Source: Thermotogae bacterium (GTDB lineage: Bacteria; Thermotogota; Thermotogae; Petrotogales; Petrotogaceae). Taken from it: a DNA stretch of 64,000 bases. Positions 24,713 through 34,263 of this stretch are shown here, one piece after another (the stretch's first letter is position 1; every line of letters starts with the position of its first letter). Under the pieces are notes generated by a model. The model was not told the DNA's origin. It made no database searches and worked only from the letters and a program-made list of their open reading frames with translations. The stretch spans positions 186,001 to 250,000 of the forward strand of contig JACKPH010000003.1 in the NCBI GenBank assembly GCA_024233675.1. The letters run 5' to 3'. Both the position numbers and the translations under genes were made by a program.

Positions 24713-26695
24713 ATGAAAGGCATTTATTCTGATCAGACTTTGAGGTATTTAATTCCGGAAGAACCTAATGTCGGTGATCCGGTAAAAATAAGATTAAGAG
24801 TTCCTAAGTATATAGGAAATGTACTTGGAAATGTTTACATTTCCCCGGAAAAAAATTCAAAATCTTACAGTCATTCGAAAATGACAATAGAATATGAAAC
24901 TGAAAATTTTTTTTATTTTGTTTCATCTTTTGTTATGCCTTCAAGAATTATAAACTATCATTTTGAACTTGAAATTATAAATGAAAATAAAAAAATAAAA
25001 TATGATTCTATGGGTATTGTTATTAACCGTCACATAGAAGATTTCACACTTATTGCCGGTTTCAGAACTCCGGAGTGGTCACACGGCTCTGTTTATTATC
25101 AGATATTTGTTGACAGATTTTATAACGGTGATAGATCAAACGATCCGGTTGACGGTGAATATAATTATGATTCAACACCTATAATAAAAAAGTCATGGGA
25201 TGAGCTTCCTTCTCAGGAAACAGGTCATAAAGAATTTTACGGCGGAGATCTTAAAGGAGTTCTTGATAAAATTGATTATTTAAAAGAACTCGGAATAGAG
25301 ACTGTTTACTTTAATCCGGTTTTTGTTTCCCCTTCTCCTCATAAATACGATACACAGGATTATGAACATATAGATCCGCATATAGGGGTTATAAAAAATG
25401 ATACTGATGATATTAATTTCAAATATAAAATCAGAACAACGGATAAAGAAAATCTTGAGCTTTCGGATAGGCTTTTCGGGGAATTAACTTCAAAATTCTC
25501 AAAAGAAAATATAAGAGTTGTTCTTGACGGTGTTTTTAATCACTGTGGTTCTTTTCATAAATGGGTCGATGAACTCGGTATTTATGAAAATCAGGGCGTT
25601 ATTCAGAATCCTGAATCAGATTCCAGAGAATATTTTTATTGGAATAACGGTTATTATGAGGGTTGGTGGGGATATCCGACTTTACCCAAACTAAATTATG
25701 AAAGCACAAAACTTTGGAATTACATTGCGGGTATAGGTAAAAAATGGGTTTCAGAACCTTATAATATATCAGGATGGCGTCTTGATGTTGCAGATGATCT
25801 CGGTAAATCATTTGATATGAACAAAAATTTCTGGAAATATTTTAAAAAAGAATTTAAATCAGTAAATCCTGAAACAGTAGTTTTTGCTGAAATATACAAA
25901 TCACCGAAACCATGGCTCGAAAATAAATCATGGGATTCTGTTATGAACTATATCGGATGTATGGATCCTGTCGGATATTTTCTCACAGGTATGGAAAAGC
26001 ACAGTGATGCATTTAACAGTGACTTGTTTATGAATTCCGATATTTTTGTAAATACTGTTATGTGGGCATTATCACAACTTCCTATGAATTCAAAATTTAT
26101 TGCACTCAATCAGCTTTCTAATCATGATCATTCGAGATGGATGACAAGAACTAATATGAAAACAGGCAGGATAAATTCGTCCGGACACTACGGTGCTGAA
26201 GAAAATACTGATATTTCAGTGTTTAAGATGGGACTTATAATGATGTTTACGCTACCGGGATCACCTGGTTTTTATTACGGCGATGAAATAGGTCTTACTG
26301 GATGGACTGATCCTGATAACAGAAGACCTTATCCATGGGATAAGTATAATGATATTAATAAAGAACTTCTTTCTTTTTCAAAATCACTTGTTGATATATA
26401 TAAACATCATAAAGTAATGCGAAAATCAAGTTTTATGTTTTTAAACTGGGATGGCGGATATGTTTCATATGCTTTGTGGGATAATGAGGAAAAAATTGTT
26501 GTGATACATAACAGAGAAGAATCTTCAAAACAGGTAAAAATTCCGCTCTGGCTCACAGAAGAAAATTCAGGATTTTTGAAATTAATTTTTTCAAATAATA
26601 ATTCAGAAAAAGTTAATTTAAATTTTGAAAAAGGTATTTTTAATTTTAATCTTTCTCCTAAGTCTTCATATGTTTTTGAGATAAATCCGAAATAA
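24713..26695 (+). CDS. Glycoside hydrolase family 13 (amylase/neopullulanase-like)
   Basis: This 660-residue protein is a cytoplasmic GH13 enzyme with an N-terminal beta domain of about 100 residues like neopullulanase/cyclomaltodextrinase. The four conserved regions are visible: DGVFNHCG, GWRLDVADD (nucleophile near D358), VFAEIYK (acid/base near E393) and LSNHDHSR (near D472). No signal peptide is present, so it should act on imported maltodextrins. It follows the ABC-F gene by 13 bases with GGAGG before the ATG. Substrate within the family is not certain. Confidence 0.9.
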   Translation: MKGIYSDQTLRYLIPEEPNVGDPVKIRLRVPKYIGNVLGNVYISPEKNSKSYSHSKMTIEYETENFFYFVSSFVMPSRIINYHFELEIINENKKIKYDSMGIVINRHIEDFTLIAGFRTPEWSHGSVYYQIFVDRFYNGDRSNDPVDGEYNYDSTPIIKKSWDELPSQETGHKEFYGGDLKGVLDKIDYLKELGIETVYFNPVFVSPSPHKYDTQDYEHIDPHIGVIKNDTDDINFKYKIRTTDKENLELSDRLFGELTSKFSKENIRVVLDGVFNHCGSFHKWVDELGIYENQGVIQNPESDSREYFYWNNGYYEGWWGYPTLPKLNYESTKLWNYIAGIGKKWVSEPYNISGWRLDVADDLGKSFDMNKNFWKYFKKEFKSVNPETVVFAEIYKSPKPWLENKSWDSVMNYIGCMDPVGYFLTGMEKHSDAFNSDLFMNSDIFVNTVMWALSQLPMNSKFIALNQLSNHDHSRWMTRTNMKTGRINSSGHYGAEENTDISVFKMGLIMMFTLPGSPGFYYGDEIGLTGWTDPDNRRPYPWDKYNDINKELLSFSKSLVDIYKHHKVMRKSSFMFLNWDGGYVSYALWDNEEKIVVIHNREESSKQVKIPLWLTEENSGFLKLIFSNNNSEKVNLNFEKGIFNFNLSPKSSYVFEINPK

Positions 26696-26699
26696 ATAA

Positions 26700-26728
26700 T
26701 TCATATTTTTGTTTATTTATGTTATAAT
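26700..26728 (+). promoter_or_regulatory. Promoter for the STAS-domain gene
   Basis: TTCATA, 17 bases and TATAAT, with an extended TG before the -10, lie about 30 bases before the STAS gene start. Confidence 0.55.
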
Positions 26729-26757
26729 TATATAAGAAAAGAAACCGGAGGTGAAAA

Positions 26758-27057
26758 ATGAAAAAAGAAATTGTCGGTAATACAGGGAGAATATATTTAG
26801 AGGGTAGAGTTGACATTACAAATTCATCTGAATTAAAAAATGAACTTTACGAGATGAGAAACGCCGGTGTAAAAAAGATAATTATTGATATGGAAGATTT
26901 GGAATACATTGACAGCTCAGGACTCGGAAGAGTTTTTTACTTTTTTGCGGATTATAAAAAAGACGGCGGCATAATGGAAATACATAATATTAACAATCCT
27001 AACGTTAAAAAAGTTGTTGAAATAGTTAAACTTGATAAAATAATTACAATAAAATAA
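26758..27057 (+). CDS. Anti-sigma factor antagonist (STAS domain)
   Basis: A 99-residue single STAS domain of the SpoIIAA/RsbV type. The phosphorylation loop is YIDSSGLGRVFYFF, with candidate serines 53-54. Proteins of this type bind a GHKL kinase/anti-sigma factor and are switched off by phosphorylation. No kinase or alternative sigma gene is close by, and only rpoD is found in the window, so the partner is unknown. It has its own promoter and terminator. Confidence 0.88.
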   Translation: MKKEIVGNTGRIYLEGRVDITNSSELKNELYEMRNAGVKKIIIDMEDLEYIDSSGLGRVFYFFADYKKDGGIMEIHNINNPNVKKVVEIVKLDKIITIK

Positions 27058-27085
27058 ACCTGACTTATAAAAGTCAGGTTTATTT
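27052..27085. terminator. Bidirectional terminator between convergent genes
   Basis: A perfect 15-bp stem (27052-27066 with 27071-27085, 4-base loop) has T residues at its plus-strand 3' side and A residues at the other, so it can stop both the STAS transcript and the minus-strand gene ending at 27087. Confidence 0.88.
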
Positions 27086-27086
27086 T

Positions 27087-28853
27087 TTAAGTGATTATAT
27101 CATAAGCATTAAAGGTTAAAAATTCTTTTTCTTCTTCTATACTCATATCTTCATTTATTATATAACTGAATATTCCTTCAGTATAAAGAGATATATAAAG
27201 AACATTATCCGAATATTCCATATCTACTATAGGGTAGCTGAATTCACGTGTATAATCCTGATAAATATTGTTAAGATTTTTTATTATAAGCTTATTCTGT
27301 ATGCTGTAAATAAGTATATTTCCGCTTACAATTATATTGTAAGGCATGGTTTCAAGATTAACATATTCTTTTACGTTAAAATTAATATCAAGAATTGTAT
27401 ATCCGTTGTTTGTAAATACAATTATTTTATCGGAAGAATTATAAATTTTTAAAATCTTTTCTGCTGCTGTATATTTTGTCTTTTCAAGTCCCGAGTTTTT
27501 ATCATAAAGTATTATTTTATTATCTTTTGCTATAAAATACTGATCATTTATTTTTAATATATCTGTTGCGGATCCGGGATAAAAAACATTTTTTTCATCA
27601 TGTATAAATATATTTTTATCGGTAAAAATATATTTTTCTTCTTCTATTCCTTTTACTTTTTCAAAACCTTCATATTTTATTTCTTCTTTTTTGTCTCCGT
27701 CATAAAAATAAATTTTTCCGCTGCTTTCTATAACATAACCGTTCTCATATTTTTTGTATATACCTCCTGAAAAAACTTCCTGTTCTATGTTATAATCTTT
27801 GTCCATTTTATAAAGAATTTTACCGTCATCAGTAAAAATTTTTTCATCAATTACTTTTATACTGTTTACATAATTTAATATGTTATATTCATAAATTTTC
27901 TGCATGCTGTTTCTTTCATATATTTCAAATCCTCTTTCTTTAAGACTTATAAAAAGATTACCGTCTATAAGACTGAATCTGCCGTTTTTAAAATCTCCGG
28001 AAAGTATTTTTTCAAAATAATCATCTTCCATCTTATATATTCCGTTATCAGTAAGAATTATTTCATTATTTCCCTCACATATTAAAGATTCCGCATTAAG
28101 ATCAAATATTCTTTTTTCCTCTGTTTTTCCGGCTTTAATATCAGAATAACTAAATTCTATAATTCCGAGAAAATCATCTATTATAAAAATCTTATCTTCA
28201 CATGTATATAATTCCTTAGGTGAAAGAAGTTTATCGTATTTTCCCTTAAGAATCGGTGTACCGTCAGTAATTTCATATATAAGAAATCCTGATTTCGGTC
28301 CTATAAGAAATACATAATTATCTTTTATAACAACCCTGAGAACCATACCGTTTATATTTATATGCTCCTTAAGCCTGAGATAAATTTCATCTTTTCTTTC
28401 AAATACAACTAATCCGTTTTTACCGTCTGCAACATAAATGTATTTATCATTAAGATCTATATCCAGACTGTCCCCGAATGTGTTAAAAGTATTAACAAGT
28501 TCGAGATCATATGAATTATTTATTTTATATATTTTTAAACCTTTCTTATCGGATATATACAGATAATTATCTTTTCTTATTATTTTGTTTACAAAATAAC
28601 CTGTTGAAATATTTTTTATTATTTTATTTTCAGAAGAATCAAAAATATATATTCCGTCATATCCGCCGTTTATAAAAAAATATCTTGAAGTAAAGCTTTT
28701 ACTTACTTCAGGTTCTGTAATTTCTGCTTTGGGAATAATTTTTTCCGGTTCTTTTACTTTAAAATTATTATGTGTTTCGGAATAATATATCTGAATAAAC
28801 AAAACAATTATAAAGAGAGCAGAATATATTATATAAAATATTTTTTTATTCAT
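27087..28853 (-). CDS. Membrane-anchored beta-propeller-like protein of unknown function
   Basis: No family is certain for this 588-residue protein. A single N-terminal hydrophobic helix (about residues 4-24) would anchor it or act as a signal peptide. The rest is a long series of short repeats with YIYVADGKNGLVVF- and FITDKNIFIHD-like strands, each ending in a hydrophobic strand and turn, as in LVIVD or WD-type propellers. I infer an extracytoplasmic beta-propeller used for binding. The ATG at 28853 follows AAGGAGGTG. It is a single-gene unit. Confidence 0.7.
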   Translation of the reverse strand: MNKKIFYIIYSALFIIVLFIQIYYSETHNNFKVKEPEKIIPKAEITEPEVSKSFTSRYFFINGGYDGIYIFDSSENKIIKNISTGYFVNKIIRKDNYLYISDKKGLKIYKINNSYDLELVNTFNTFGDSLDIDLNDKYIYVADGKNGLVVFERKDEIYLRLKEHININGMVLRVVIKDNYVFLIGPKSGFLIYEITDGTPILKGKYDKLLSPKELYTCEDKIFIIDDFLGIIEFSYSDIKAGKTEEKRIFDLNAESLICEGNNEIILTDNGIYKMEDDYFEKILSGDFKNGRFSLIDGNLFISLKERGFEIYERNSMQKIYEYNILNYVNSIKVIDEKIFTDDGKILYKMDKDYNIEQEVFSGGIYKKYENGYVIESSGKIYFYDGDKKEEIKYEGFEKVKGIEEEKYIFTDKNIFIHDEKNVFYPGSATDILKINDQYFIAKDNKIILYDKNSGLEKTKYTAAEKILKIYNSSDKIIVFTNNGYTILDINFNVKEYVNLETMPYNIIVSGNILIYSIQNKLIIKNLNNIYQDYTREFSYPIVDMEYSDNVLYISLYTEGIFSYIINEDMSIEEEKEFLTFNAYDIIT

Positions 28854-28872
28854 ATTTCACCTCCTTTATAAT

Positions 28873-28901
28873 ATTTTAACAAAAAAAAATTAACACAACA
28901 A
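28873..28901 (-). promoter_or_regulatory. Promoter for the propeller-like gene
   Basis: Minus-strand TTGTTG, 17 bases, TAAAAT. The -35 hexamer is the loop of the fliS terminator hairpin, so terminator and promoter share sequence. Confidence 0.55.
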
Positions 28902-28918
28902 CAATTGTGTTAATTTTT
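28881..28918 (-). terminator. Rho-independent terminator after fliS
   Basis: AAAAATTAACACAA and TTGTGTTAATTTTT (arms of 14 bp around a 6-base loop, 28885-28918) are followed on the minus strand by more T residues. Confidence 0.85.
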
Positions 28919-28939
28919 ACAATTAATTGACATAAATAA

Positions 28940-29374
28940 TCAGGTTTCAATATCAAATTTTGCCCTGTTCACATCATTACTAAGCTGCTTAACAGTTCCG
29001 ACAGAATTTTTCATTGCTTCTTTCCATGTTTCAAGAAGATCTGAAATTAATCCTTTAACTTCTTCAAGTATTTCTGTATCTTTTTTTATATTAGCATCAA
29101 CAAGTCTTCTGTACATATAATTATATAATGATCTTAAATTTTCTGAAATAGTTCCGCCTACTTCCATATTAAGAGAAATATTTAGTTCATTAATTATATC
29201 TTCAACTCTTGTTATCTGTTTATTAGCTTCCGGATAATTTTTCTCTTCTATCATTTTCACAGATTTTGTAAGTCTTTCAACAGCATTGGCATAAAGAAGC
29301 TCAACTAATTTTGCCGGTCCTGCGGTTTTAACAACATTATCAAGATATGTGTTAACTCCGTTATTCTGATACAT
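28940..29374 (-). CDS. fliS: Flagellar export chaperone FliS
   Basis: FliS binds newly made flagellin in the cytoplasm and keeps it unfolded for export. The 144-residue helical protein has the usual start MYQNNGVNTYLDNVVKTAGPAKLVELLY and the LRSLYNYMYRRLVDANIKKD segment. It ends with an unstructured tail. Flagellin and fliD genes are not in the window. It follows the 204-residue neighbour by 11 bases and is the last gene of the unit before the terminator. Confidence 0.93.
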   Translation of the reverse strand: MYQNNGVNTYLDNVVKTAGPAKLVELLYANAVERLTKSVKMIEEKNYPEANKQITRVEDIINELNISLNMEVGGTISENLRSLYNYMYRRLVDANIKKDTEILEEVKGLISDLLETWKEAMKNSVGTVKQLSNDVNRAKFDIET

Positions 29375-29385
29375 ATAACCACTCC

Positions 29386-30000
29386 TTAATTACTTTTTTT
29401 ATTTTTAAGTAATCTTTCTGCTTCTTCAAACATAGTATGCATATTATCTACAATTTCAGGAAGATCATAATCAATTATATCCGAGAGTTCTATTGAATCC
29501 GAACTTTTCTGGGATTCCACTATTGCATTTATTACTTTTGATATTTTCTTTATATCATCATCAGTATATAAAGTTTTTGATGTAAAAACAGACACCTGTT
29601 CGAGTATGCTTAAAAGCGACTGTATTCCTTCAGCTATAGCGTTGAGCATTTTATAACCTTCTGTAGATTTAAGAAGAACTTCCTTTGAAAATTTTTCCAT
29701 ATTTTCCTTTATTTTGAGTATATAATTTAAAGACTGCTCAGTAAGATCTATAAGAACAAATTCTTTAGAGGATATTTCGAGCAATATATCCTCACCACCC
29801 TCAAAATAAGCATTTTTTATTTCATCATAAAAACTAAGCGGTATTTCTTTACCGTTTATTATTATTTTTGTAAGTACGCCTTCAGTTTTCCCTATATAAT
29901 AATTTGCAAGCGTGTCAAAATTTTCAAATTCATTTATTTTATAATTTTTTTTATCATTTTCAATGCCTTTTGTTTGAACATTAATAGTCTTTTCTTCCAT
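29386..30000 (-). CDS. Uncharacterised protein linked to fliS
   Basis: I do not recognise this 204-residue cytoplasmic protein. It has a mixed N-terminal half (residues 1-85, with a strand-rich IIINGKEIPLSFYDEIKNAY region) and a mostly helical C-terminal half (residues 90-204). There is no signal peptide or membrane helix. It lies 11 bases upstream of fliS with a GGAGG ribosome-binding site, so a flagellar chaperone or FliT-like role is possible, but this is inferred from position only. Confidence 0.75.
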   Translation of the reverse strand: MEEKTINVQTKGIENDKKNYKINEFENFDTLANYYIGKTEGVLTKIIINGKEIPLSFYDEIKNAYFEGGEDILLEISSKEFVLIDLTEQSLNYILKIKENMEKFSKEVLLKSTEGYKMLNAIAEGIQSLLSILEQVSVFTSKTLYTDDDIKKISKVINAIVESQKSSDSIELSDIIDYDLPEIVDNMHTMFEEAERLLKNKKSN

Positions 30001-30055
30001 ATAAAAACCTCCAATCTTATCCTTCTATGTTATCGGTTAATTATTTTATAACTTT

Positions 30056-30086
30056 AAAGGTTCTCTGCTTAAAGCAAAGAACCTTT
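30056..30086. terminator. Hairpin after the acidic uncharacterised gene
   Basis: A 13-bp stem with one G-T pair (30056-30068 with 30074-30086) overlaps the stop codon of the gene ending at 30085. On the minus strand no T-tract follows; on the plus strand one does. Its role in the minus-strand transcript is therefore uncertain. Confidence 0.45.
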
Positions 30087-31467
30087 AGTTTTTAATTATA
30101 TTTTTTATATTTTTTCCTTTTTTTAAAATAAGATTTTTTACCCATTCTTTATAATCATTGAGTTTTTTATCCTCAGATATTTCATATGTTTTTTCTATTT
30201 CATCACTTAGATTTATTTTTTCGAAAATATACTGTATATCTCCTGAAAAAAGTCTTATTTTATCTATTCCGTAAGAATTTATTATATCAAGTAAAAATTT
30301 TTTTTCCATTTCTTCTCTGTAATCTTCTTTTTCCTCAAACAGTCCGAAGAAATTTTCAACTTCATCTTTAAGCTGTTTAAGAACTATTTTTTTCTCAAAT
30401 TCATCATTTTTTATTTCTTCACTAAACATAAGTTTATCGAGTTCTTCAAAGAAAACATCCTCAAAACTGCTTAAAAGCATATCCCTTACATTAGGATTAT
30501 TTTTATTCATTTTTCTGTCAAACATACCGGAATAATTTTCTTCGTCACTGTTAATGTTATTTTCATCTTCGTAAAAATTATCCTCATCATCGTCATCATC
30601 ATCAAAAAAATTACCGAATTCTTCTGACTGTTCAATATCTTTCATATCTTCTATAAGAAAATCTATCTGTACTTCATCCGGATCATATTCTTCTTCTGAA
30701 TTTTCATCATTTGCATGAGTTTTTACATAGTATATGTAATTAAGATGATCCACAAACTGATCGTATGCATCTTCAAAAAAGAAAAGTTCTTTTTCTGTAT
30801 AATTATGTATTGAAAAAAATTTATCATGCATACCGGCAATTTCACTGTAAGGTATTAATTTAATCTTTTCCATCATTCCGAGATCTTCGGAACCGAACCG
30901 TCCTATTACATTAGGAAGTATGTCAAGTCTGAATTTATTAGTTTCACTGAGTAATTCTTTATAAAAATTAATTATATTTTCGGATGTAGTCAGTAATGCA
31001 ATATCAAAATAGTTCTGATAGTCAAAAGTAGAAAAAATTATATGATGTTCATAGTATTTTCTTCTCTTTTTTATATAAATCATAAAACTGTCTGTTGATT
31101 CGGAAAGTGTATAAGAAAGAGAATTAAAATTTATTATATCCTGAGTTGAACTTTCAATTTCAGTAGACAACGGTATTAAAATAGTTTTATTTTCAGACTT
31201 AAAAAAATCTTTCAGTCTGATTACCGAAAGTACAAGAGGAATATACTCTATGTACATTTTTAACTTTTCTGTATTTGAATTAACATCAAGATTAAATTCA
31301 TTATCGAACCATTTATAATTACCGGTATGAGCATTAACTTCATATGTATATTTTTCGGTAATATCAAGCCTTTTTTCAGCTTTTTCAGACTGGTTGAATA
31401 AAATTTTACTCAGAAATATAGGATTCAGTTCGAAGTAATCGCCTTTTAATCCTTTTAAAATAGCCAA
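30085..31467 (-). CDS. Acidic protein of unknown function
   Basis: This protein of about 460 residues matches nothing I know. It has no signal peptide or membrane helix. Around residues 260-320 lies a very acidic segment containing a run of Asp residues (FFDDDDDDED), flanked by predicted helical regions. I choose the TTG at 31465-31467 because GAGGTG sits seven bases before it; the upstream GTG is too close to the preceding gene. Its position between glycosyl-lipid genes and fliS hints at a surface or flagellar connection, which is only inference. Confidence 0.65.
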   Translation of the reverse strand: MAILKGLKGDYFELNPIFLSKILFNQSEKAEKRLDITEKYTYEVNAHTGNYKWFDNEFNLDVNSNTEKLKMYIEYIPLVLSVIRLKDFFKSENKTILIPLSTEIESSTQDIINFNSLSYTLSESTDSFMIYIKKRRKYYEHHIIFSTFDYQNYFDIALLTTSENIINFYKELLSETNKFRLDILPNVIGRFGSEDLGMMEKIKLIPYSEIAGMHDKFFSIHNYTEKELFFFEDAYDQFVDHLNYIYYVKTHANDENSEEEYDPDEVQIDFLIEDMKDIEQSEEFGNFFDDDDDDEDNFYEDENNINSDEENYSGMFDRKMNKNNPNVRDMLLSSFEDVFFEELDKLMFSEEIKNDEFEKKIVLKQLKDEVENFFGLFEEKEDYREEMEKKFLLDIINSYGIDKIRLFSGDIQYIFEKINLSDEIEKTYEISEDKKLNDYKEWVKNLILKKGKNIKNIIKN

Positions 31468-31486
31468 GTGGCTACACCTCACTTTA

Positions 31487-32386
31487 TTAATATCTGTATA
31501 ATCTGTATCTTATTCCGTAAAAAAGAACAAGAACAATGTAAATAAAAATTCCGGCATAAATATTTGAAAATGCTATAACAGCTGTAACAGCAAATGTTAT
31601 TTCTATTAAGTAACTTATAAAAACAGCTTTATAAGTATTTTTATATAATTTCATTGCTTTATCATAAATATGATCCCTGTCTCCGGAAAACGGAGACTTT
31701 CCGGCATGAATTCTTCTTATTACCGCATAAAGCATATCTGTTATAAAAAAACCGGCAATAATAAAAGCATAAATAAATCCTTTAAAAGAATACTGACCGT
31801 AAAGCACAAGAGTATAATAAAAAATTATATATCCGAGAAGATATGATCCGGCATCGCCCAAAAATATTTTTGCCGGATGAAAATTATACACAAGAAATGC
31901 TACCAGTGTCAATATTATAATAAAAATGTTAATTTGATTTGATAAAATATAAAATGAAAGTAAAGAAATTAAAGTAACACCACTACAAAGTCCGTCCATA
32001 CCATCAGTAAAATTTACCGCATTTATAAGTCCTATACCGTAAAAAACAAGAAAAAATGACTCTGCTATACCTGTTTCGGAAAATAAAATAACTGAAAGTG
32101 TTATTGTAAAAGCTTCCGTTACGAGCCTTAAAATAGGTTTTACATTTTTTATATCATCATACAGTCCCAGAAACATAAGAATTGTAGCCGGAATAATAAA
32201 TTTATAATCTCTGTAAAAAAATATAAAAATACCTATGTATAAAGCCAATCCTCCGAGATACGGAGTTACTTTTTTATGTGGTTTTAAAAAATCATCCGGA
32301 TTATCTACTATTTTAAATTTTTTTGCCGCAATTATCATAACCGGAGTTGTTATAAATGTAATTAAGAATGCTATTATATATTTCAT
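31487..32386 (-). CDS. Undecaprenyl-phosphate sugar-1-phosphate transferase (WecA/MraY family)
   Basis: This integral membrane enzyme transfers a sugar-1-phosphate from a UDP-sugar to undecaprenyl phosphate, starting a surface glycan. The 299 residues contain about nine or ten hydrophobic helices and the family motifs: DDIKN, NFTDGMDGL, KIFLGDAGSYLLGY and HAGKSPFSGDRDH. It resembles WecA/TagO more than MraY, and no murein genes are near. It sits 11 bases after the dehydratase gene, forming a glycan-precursor set with its neighbours. Confidence 0.9.
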   Translation of the reverse strand: MKYIIAFLITFITTPVMIIAAKKFKIVDNPDDFLKPHKKVTPYLGGLALYIGIFIFFYRDYKFIIPATILMFLGLYDDIKNVKPILRLVTEAFTITLSVILFSETGIAESFFLVFYGIGLINAVNFTDGMDGLCSGVTLISLLSFYILSNQINIFIIILTLVAFLVYNFHPAKIFLGDAGSYLLGYIIFYYTLVLYGQYSFKGFIYAFIIAGFFITDMLYAVIRRIHAGKSPFSGDRDHIYDKAMKLYKNTYKAVFISYLIEITFAVTAVIAFSNIYAGIFIYIVLVLFYGIRYRLYRY

Positions 32387-32397
32387 TTTATCACCGC

Positions 32398-34263
32398 TTA
32401 TATAGCCATATCTCTTTTTATATATGACTTTGCTTCCGGTATATATTCCCTGATCAGTTCTTCTATTTCATCATAATTATTTTCATGAATTGCATTTTTT
32501 ATTTTTAAAATAACTTCCTGAAAATATTTTTCATTAATTTTATTTTCGGACTCAACTATAAAAATTCTGCTGTTCTGTGTTTTGGTATATTTTTCATCTT
32601 TTGAAAAAAGTTCTTCAAATAATTTTTCTCCCGGTCTTATTCCGGAATATCTTATTTCTATATCCTGATCAGGAATAAATCCGGAAAGTCTTATAAGATT
32701 TCTTGCAAGATCATCAATATAAACAGGTTCCCCCATATCAAGAATAAATATTTCACCTTTTGATGAATAATTTCCTGTCTGAAGAACAAGAGAAGCTGCT
32801 TCTGGTATAGTCATAAAATATCTTTTCATTTCTTTATGAGTAACAGTTACCGGCCCGCCTTTTCTTATCTGTTCTTTAAAAATAGGTATAACAGACCCGC
32901 GGCTTCCGAGAACATTTCCGAATCTAACCATTCCGTATTTTGTTTCATATTTTTCCGCAATACTTCTTATTACTATTTCACCGAATCTCTTTGATGTACC
33001 CATTATTGAAGTAGGATTTATAGCTTTATCAGTAGAAATAAAAATAAAATTTTTTACTTTATATTTTCCTGAAAGTTCTGCAAGGTAATAAGTACCCAAT
33101 GTATTTACATTAAAAGCTTCCAGCGGATTTTTTTCCATAAGCGGTACATGTTTGTGTGCCGCAGCATGAAAAACAACATCAAAAGTAAATTTCCCGAATA
33201 TATAGCTTAATCTTTCATAATTAGTTATATCACATATTATTTCTTCTGTTTTAAGCTCAGGAAATTTTGAATAAATTTCATTTTTTATTTTAAAAATACT
33301 GTTTTCACCACGTCCGAGAAAATACAGTACTTCAGGCTTAAGTGCCGCTATCTGTCTTGCAAGCTCAGAGCCTATACTTCCGCCGGCTCCGGTTATAAGT
33401 ACATGCTTCCCTGAAATATAATTTTCTATTTCATCAAGATTTACCTTTACTTCTTTTCTTCCCAAAAGATCTGATATATCAACATCTCGGAGGAATCCGA
33501 GAGAAAGTTTGTTGTTGAGTATTTCTATTATGCTGGGAAGAGTTTTTATTTTTACTTTAGAAGTATCTATTCCTGAAATAATTCTTTTTATTGTTTCCGA
33601 ACCTGCAGAAGGTATTGCTATAATTATTTCCGTAATCTGAAATTCTTCTGTATATTTCATTATATTCGAAGTATTATCAAATATTTTATACCCGTTTATA
33701 TTTCTTCCTATTTTATTTATATCATCATCGATAAAACCTATTACATAACCTTCAGAAGGATTTTTTTCATATTCCCTTAATATTTCCAGTCCGGCGTCAC
33801 CTGCTCCGACTATAAGTATTTTTTCCGAAGCTTTTGATTTATTTATATTTTTCATAAATTTACCGTCTTTTGAAGCAACCCAGAGCATTCTGCTCATAGA
33901 AATAAACACAACTCCTATAAGAGCCGCTATAAAAGCAACACTAAATGGCAGAATAAAAAAATCAGTTATATATCTTCTTGTAAATTCAAAAAATACAAAA
34001 TTTGCAAGAAACCCCAGAAATCCTCCCGTGAAAATGGTAAAAAGATTTGTAAGTCCCGCAAATCTCCATATATTATTGTATACACCGGTAAAATAATAAA
34101 TTATAACAGAAATAAAAGGATAAATAAACACAGGCGAAAAATACTTTGTCATTTCCTGAAAATCAGTCTGAAATCTGACAAACATTGCTAAAACATACGA
34201 AAAAAATATTATAAATAAATCTATTACCATAAGAATTATTTTTCTCTTAGAAATGTACTTCAT
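32398..34263 (-). CDS. Membrane UDP-sugar 4,6-dehydratase/epimerase (CapD/PglF-like)
   Basis: A 621-residue two-part protein. The N-terminus has four membrane helices (to about residue 130) followed by a Rossmann segment (ILIVGAGDAGLEIL). The C-terminal short-chain dehydrogenase domain starts at VLITGAGGSIGSEL near residue 288 and carries FISTDKA. PglF-type members make the 4-keto-6-deoxy sugar that an aminotransferase then aminates, and that enzyme is encoded directly upstream with a short overlap. I chose the ATG at 34261-34263; a TTG two codons earlier is possible. Confidence 0.9.
   Translation of the reverse strand: MKYISKRKIILMVIDLFIIFFSYVLAMFVRFQTDFQEMTKYFSPVFIYPFISVIIYYFTGVYNNIWRFAGLTNLFTIFTGGFLGFLANFVFFEFTRRYITDFFILPFSVAFIAALIGVVFISMSRMLWVASKDGKFMKNINKSKASEKILIVGAGDAGLEILREYEKNPSEGYVIGFIDDDINKIGRNINGYKIFDNTSNIMKYTEEFQITEIIIAIPSAGSETIKRIISGIDTSKVKIKTLPSIIEILNNKLSLGFLRDVDISDLLGRKEVKVNLDEIENYISGKHVLITGAGGSIGSELARQIAALKPEVLYFLGRGENSIFKIKNEIYSKFPELKTEEIICDITNYERLSYIFGKFTFDVVFHAAAHKHVPLMEKNPLEAFNVNTLGTYYLAELSGKYKVKNFIFISTDKAINPTSIMGTSKRFGEIVIRSIAEKYETKYGMVRFGNVLGSRGSVIPIFKEQIRKGGPVTVTHKEMKRYFMTIPEAASLVLQTGNYSSKGEIFILDMGEPVYIDDLARNLIRLSGFIPDQDIEIRYSGIRPGEKLFEELFSKDEKYTKTQNSRIFIVESENKINEKYFQEVILKIKNAIHENNYDEIEELIREYIPEAKSYIKRDMAI

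Noticed and set aside
30056..30086. Intrinsic terminator of the minus-strand acidic gene
   Set aside because: No T-tract follows on that strand, so it was kept only as a hairpin with low confidence.
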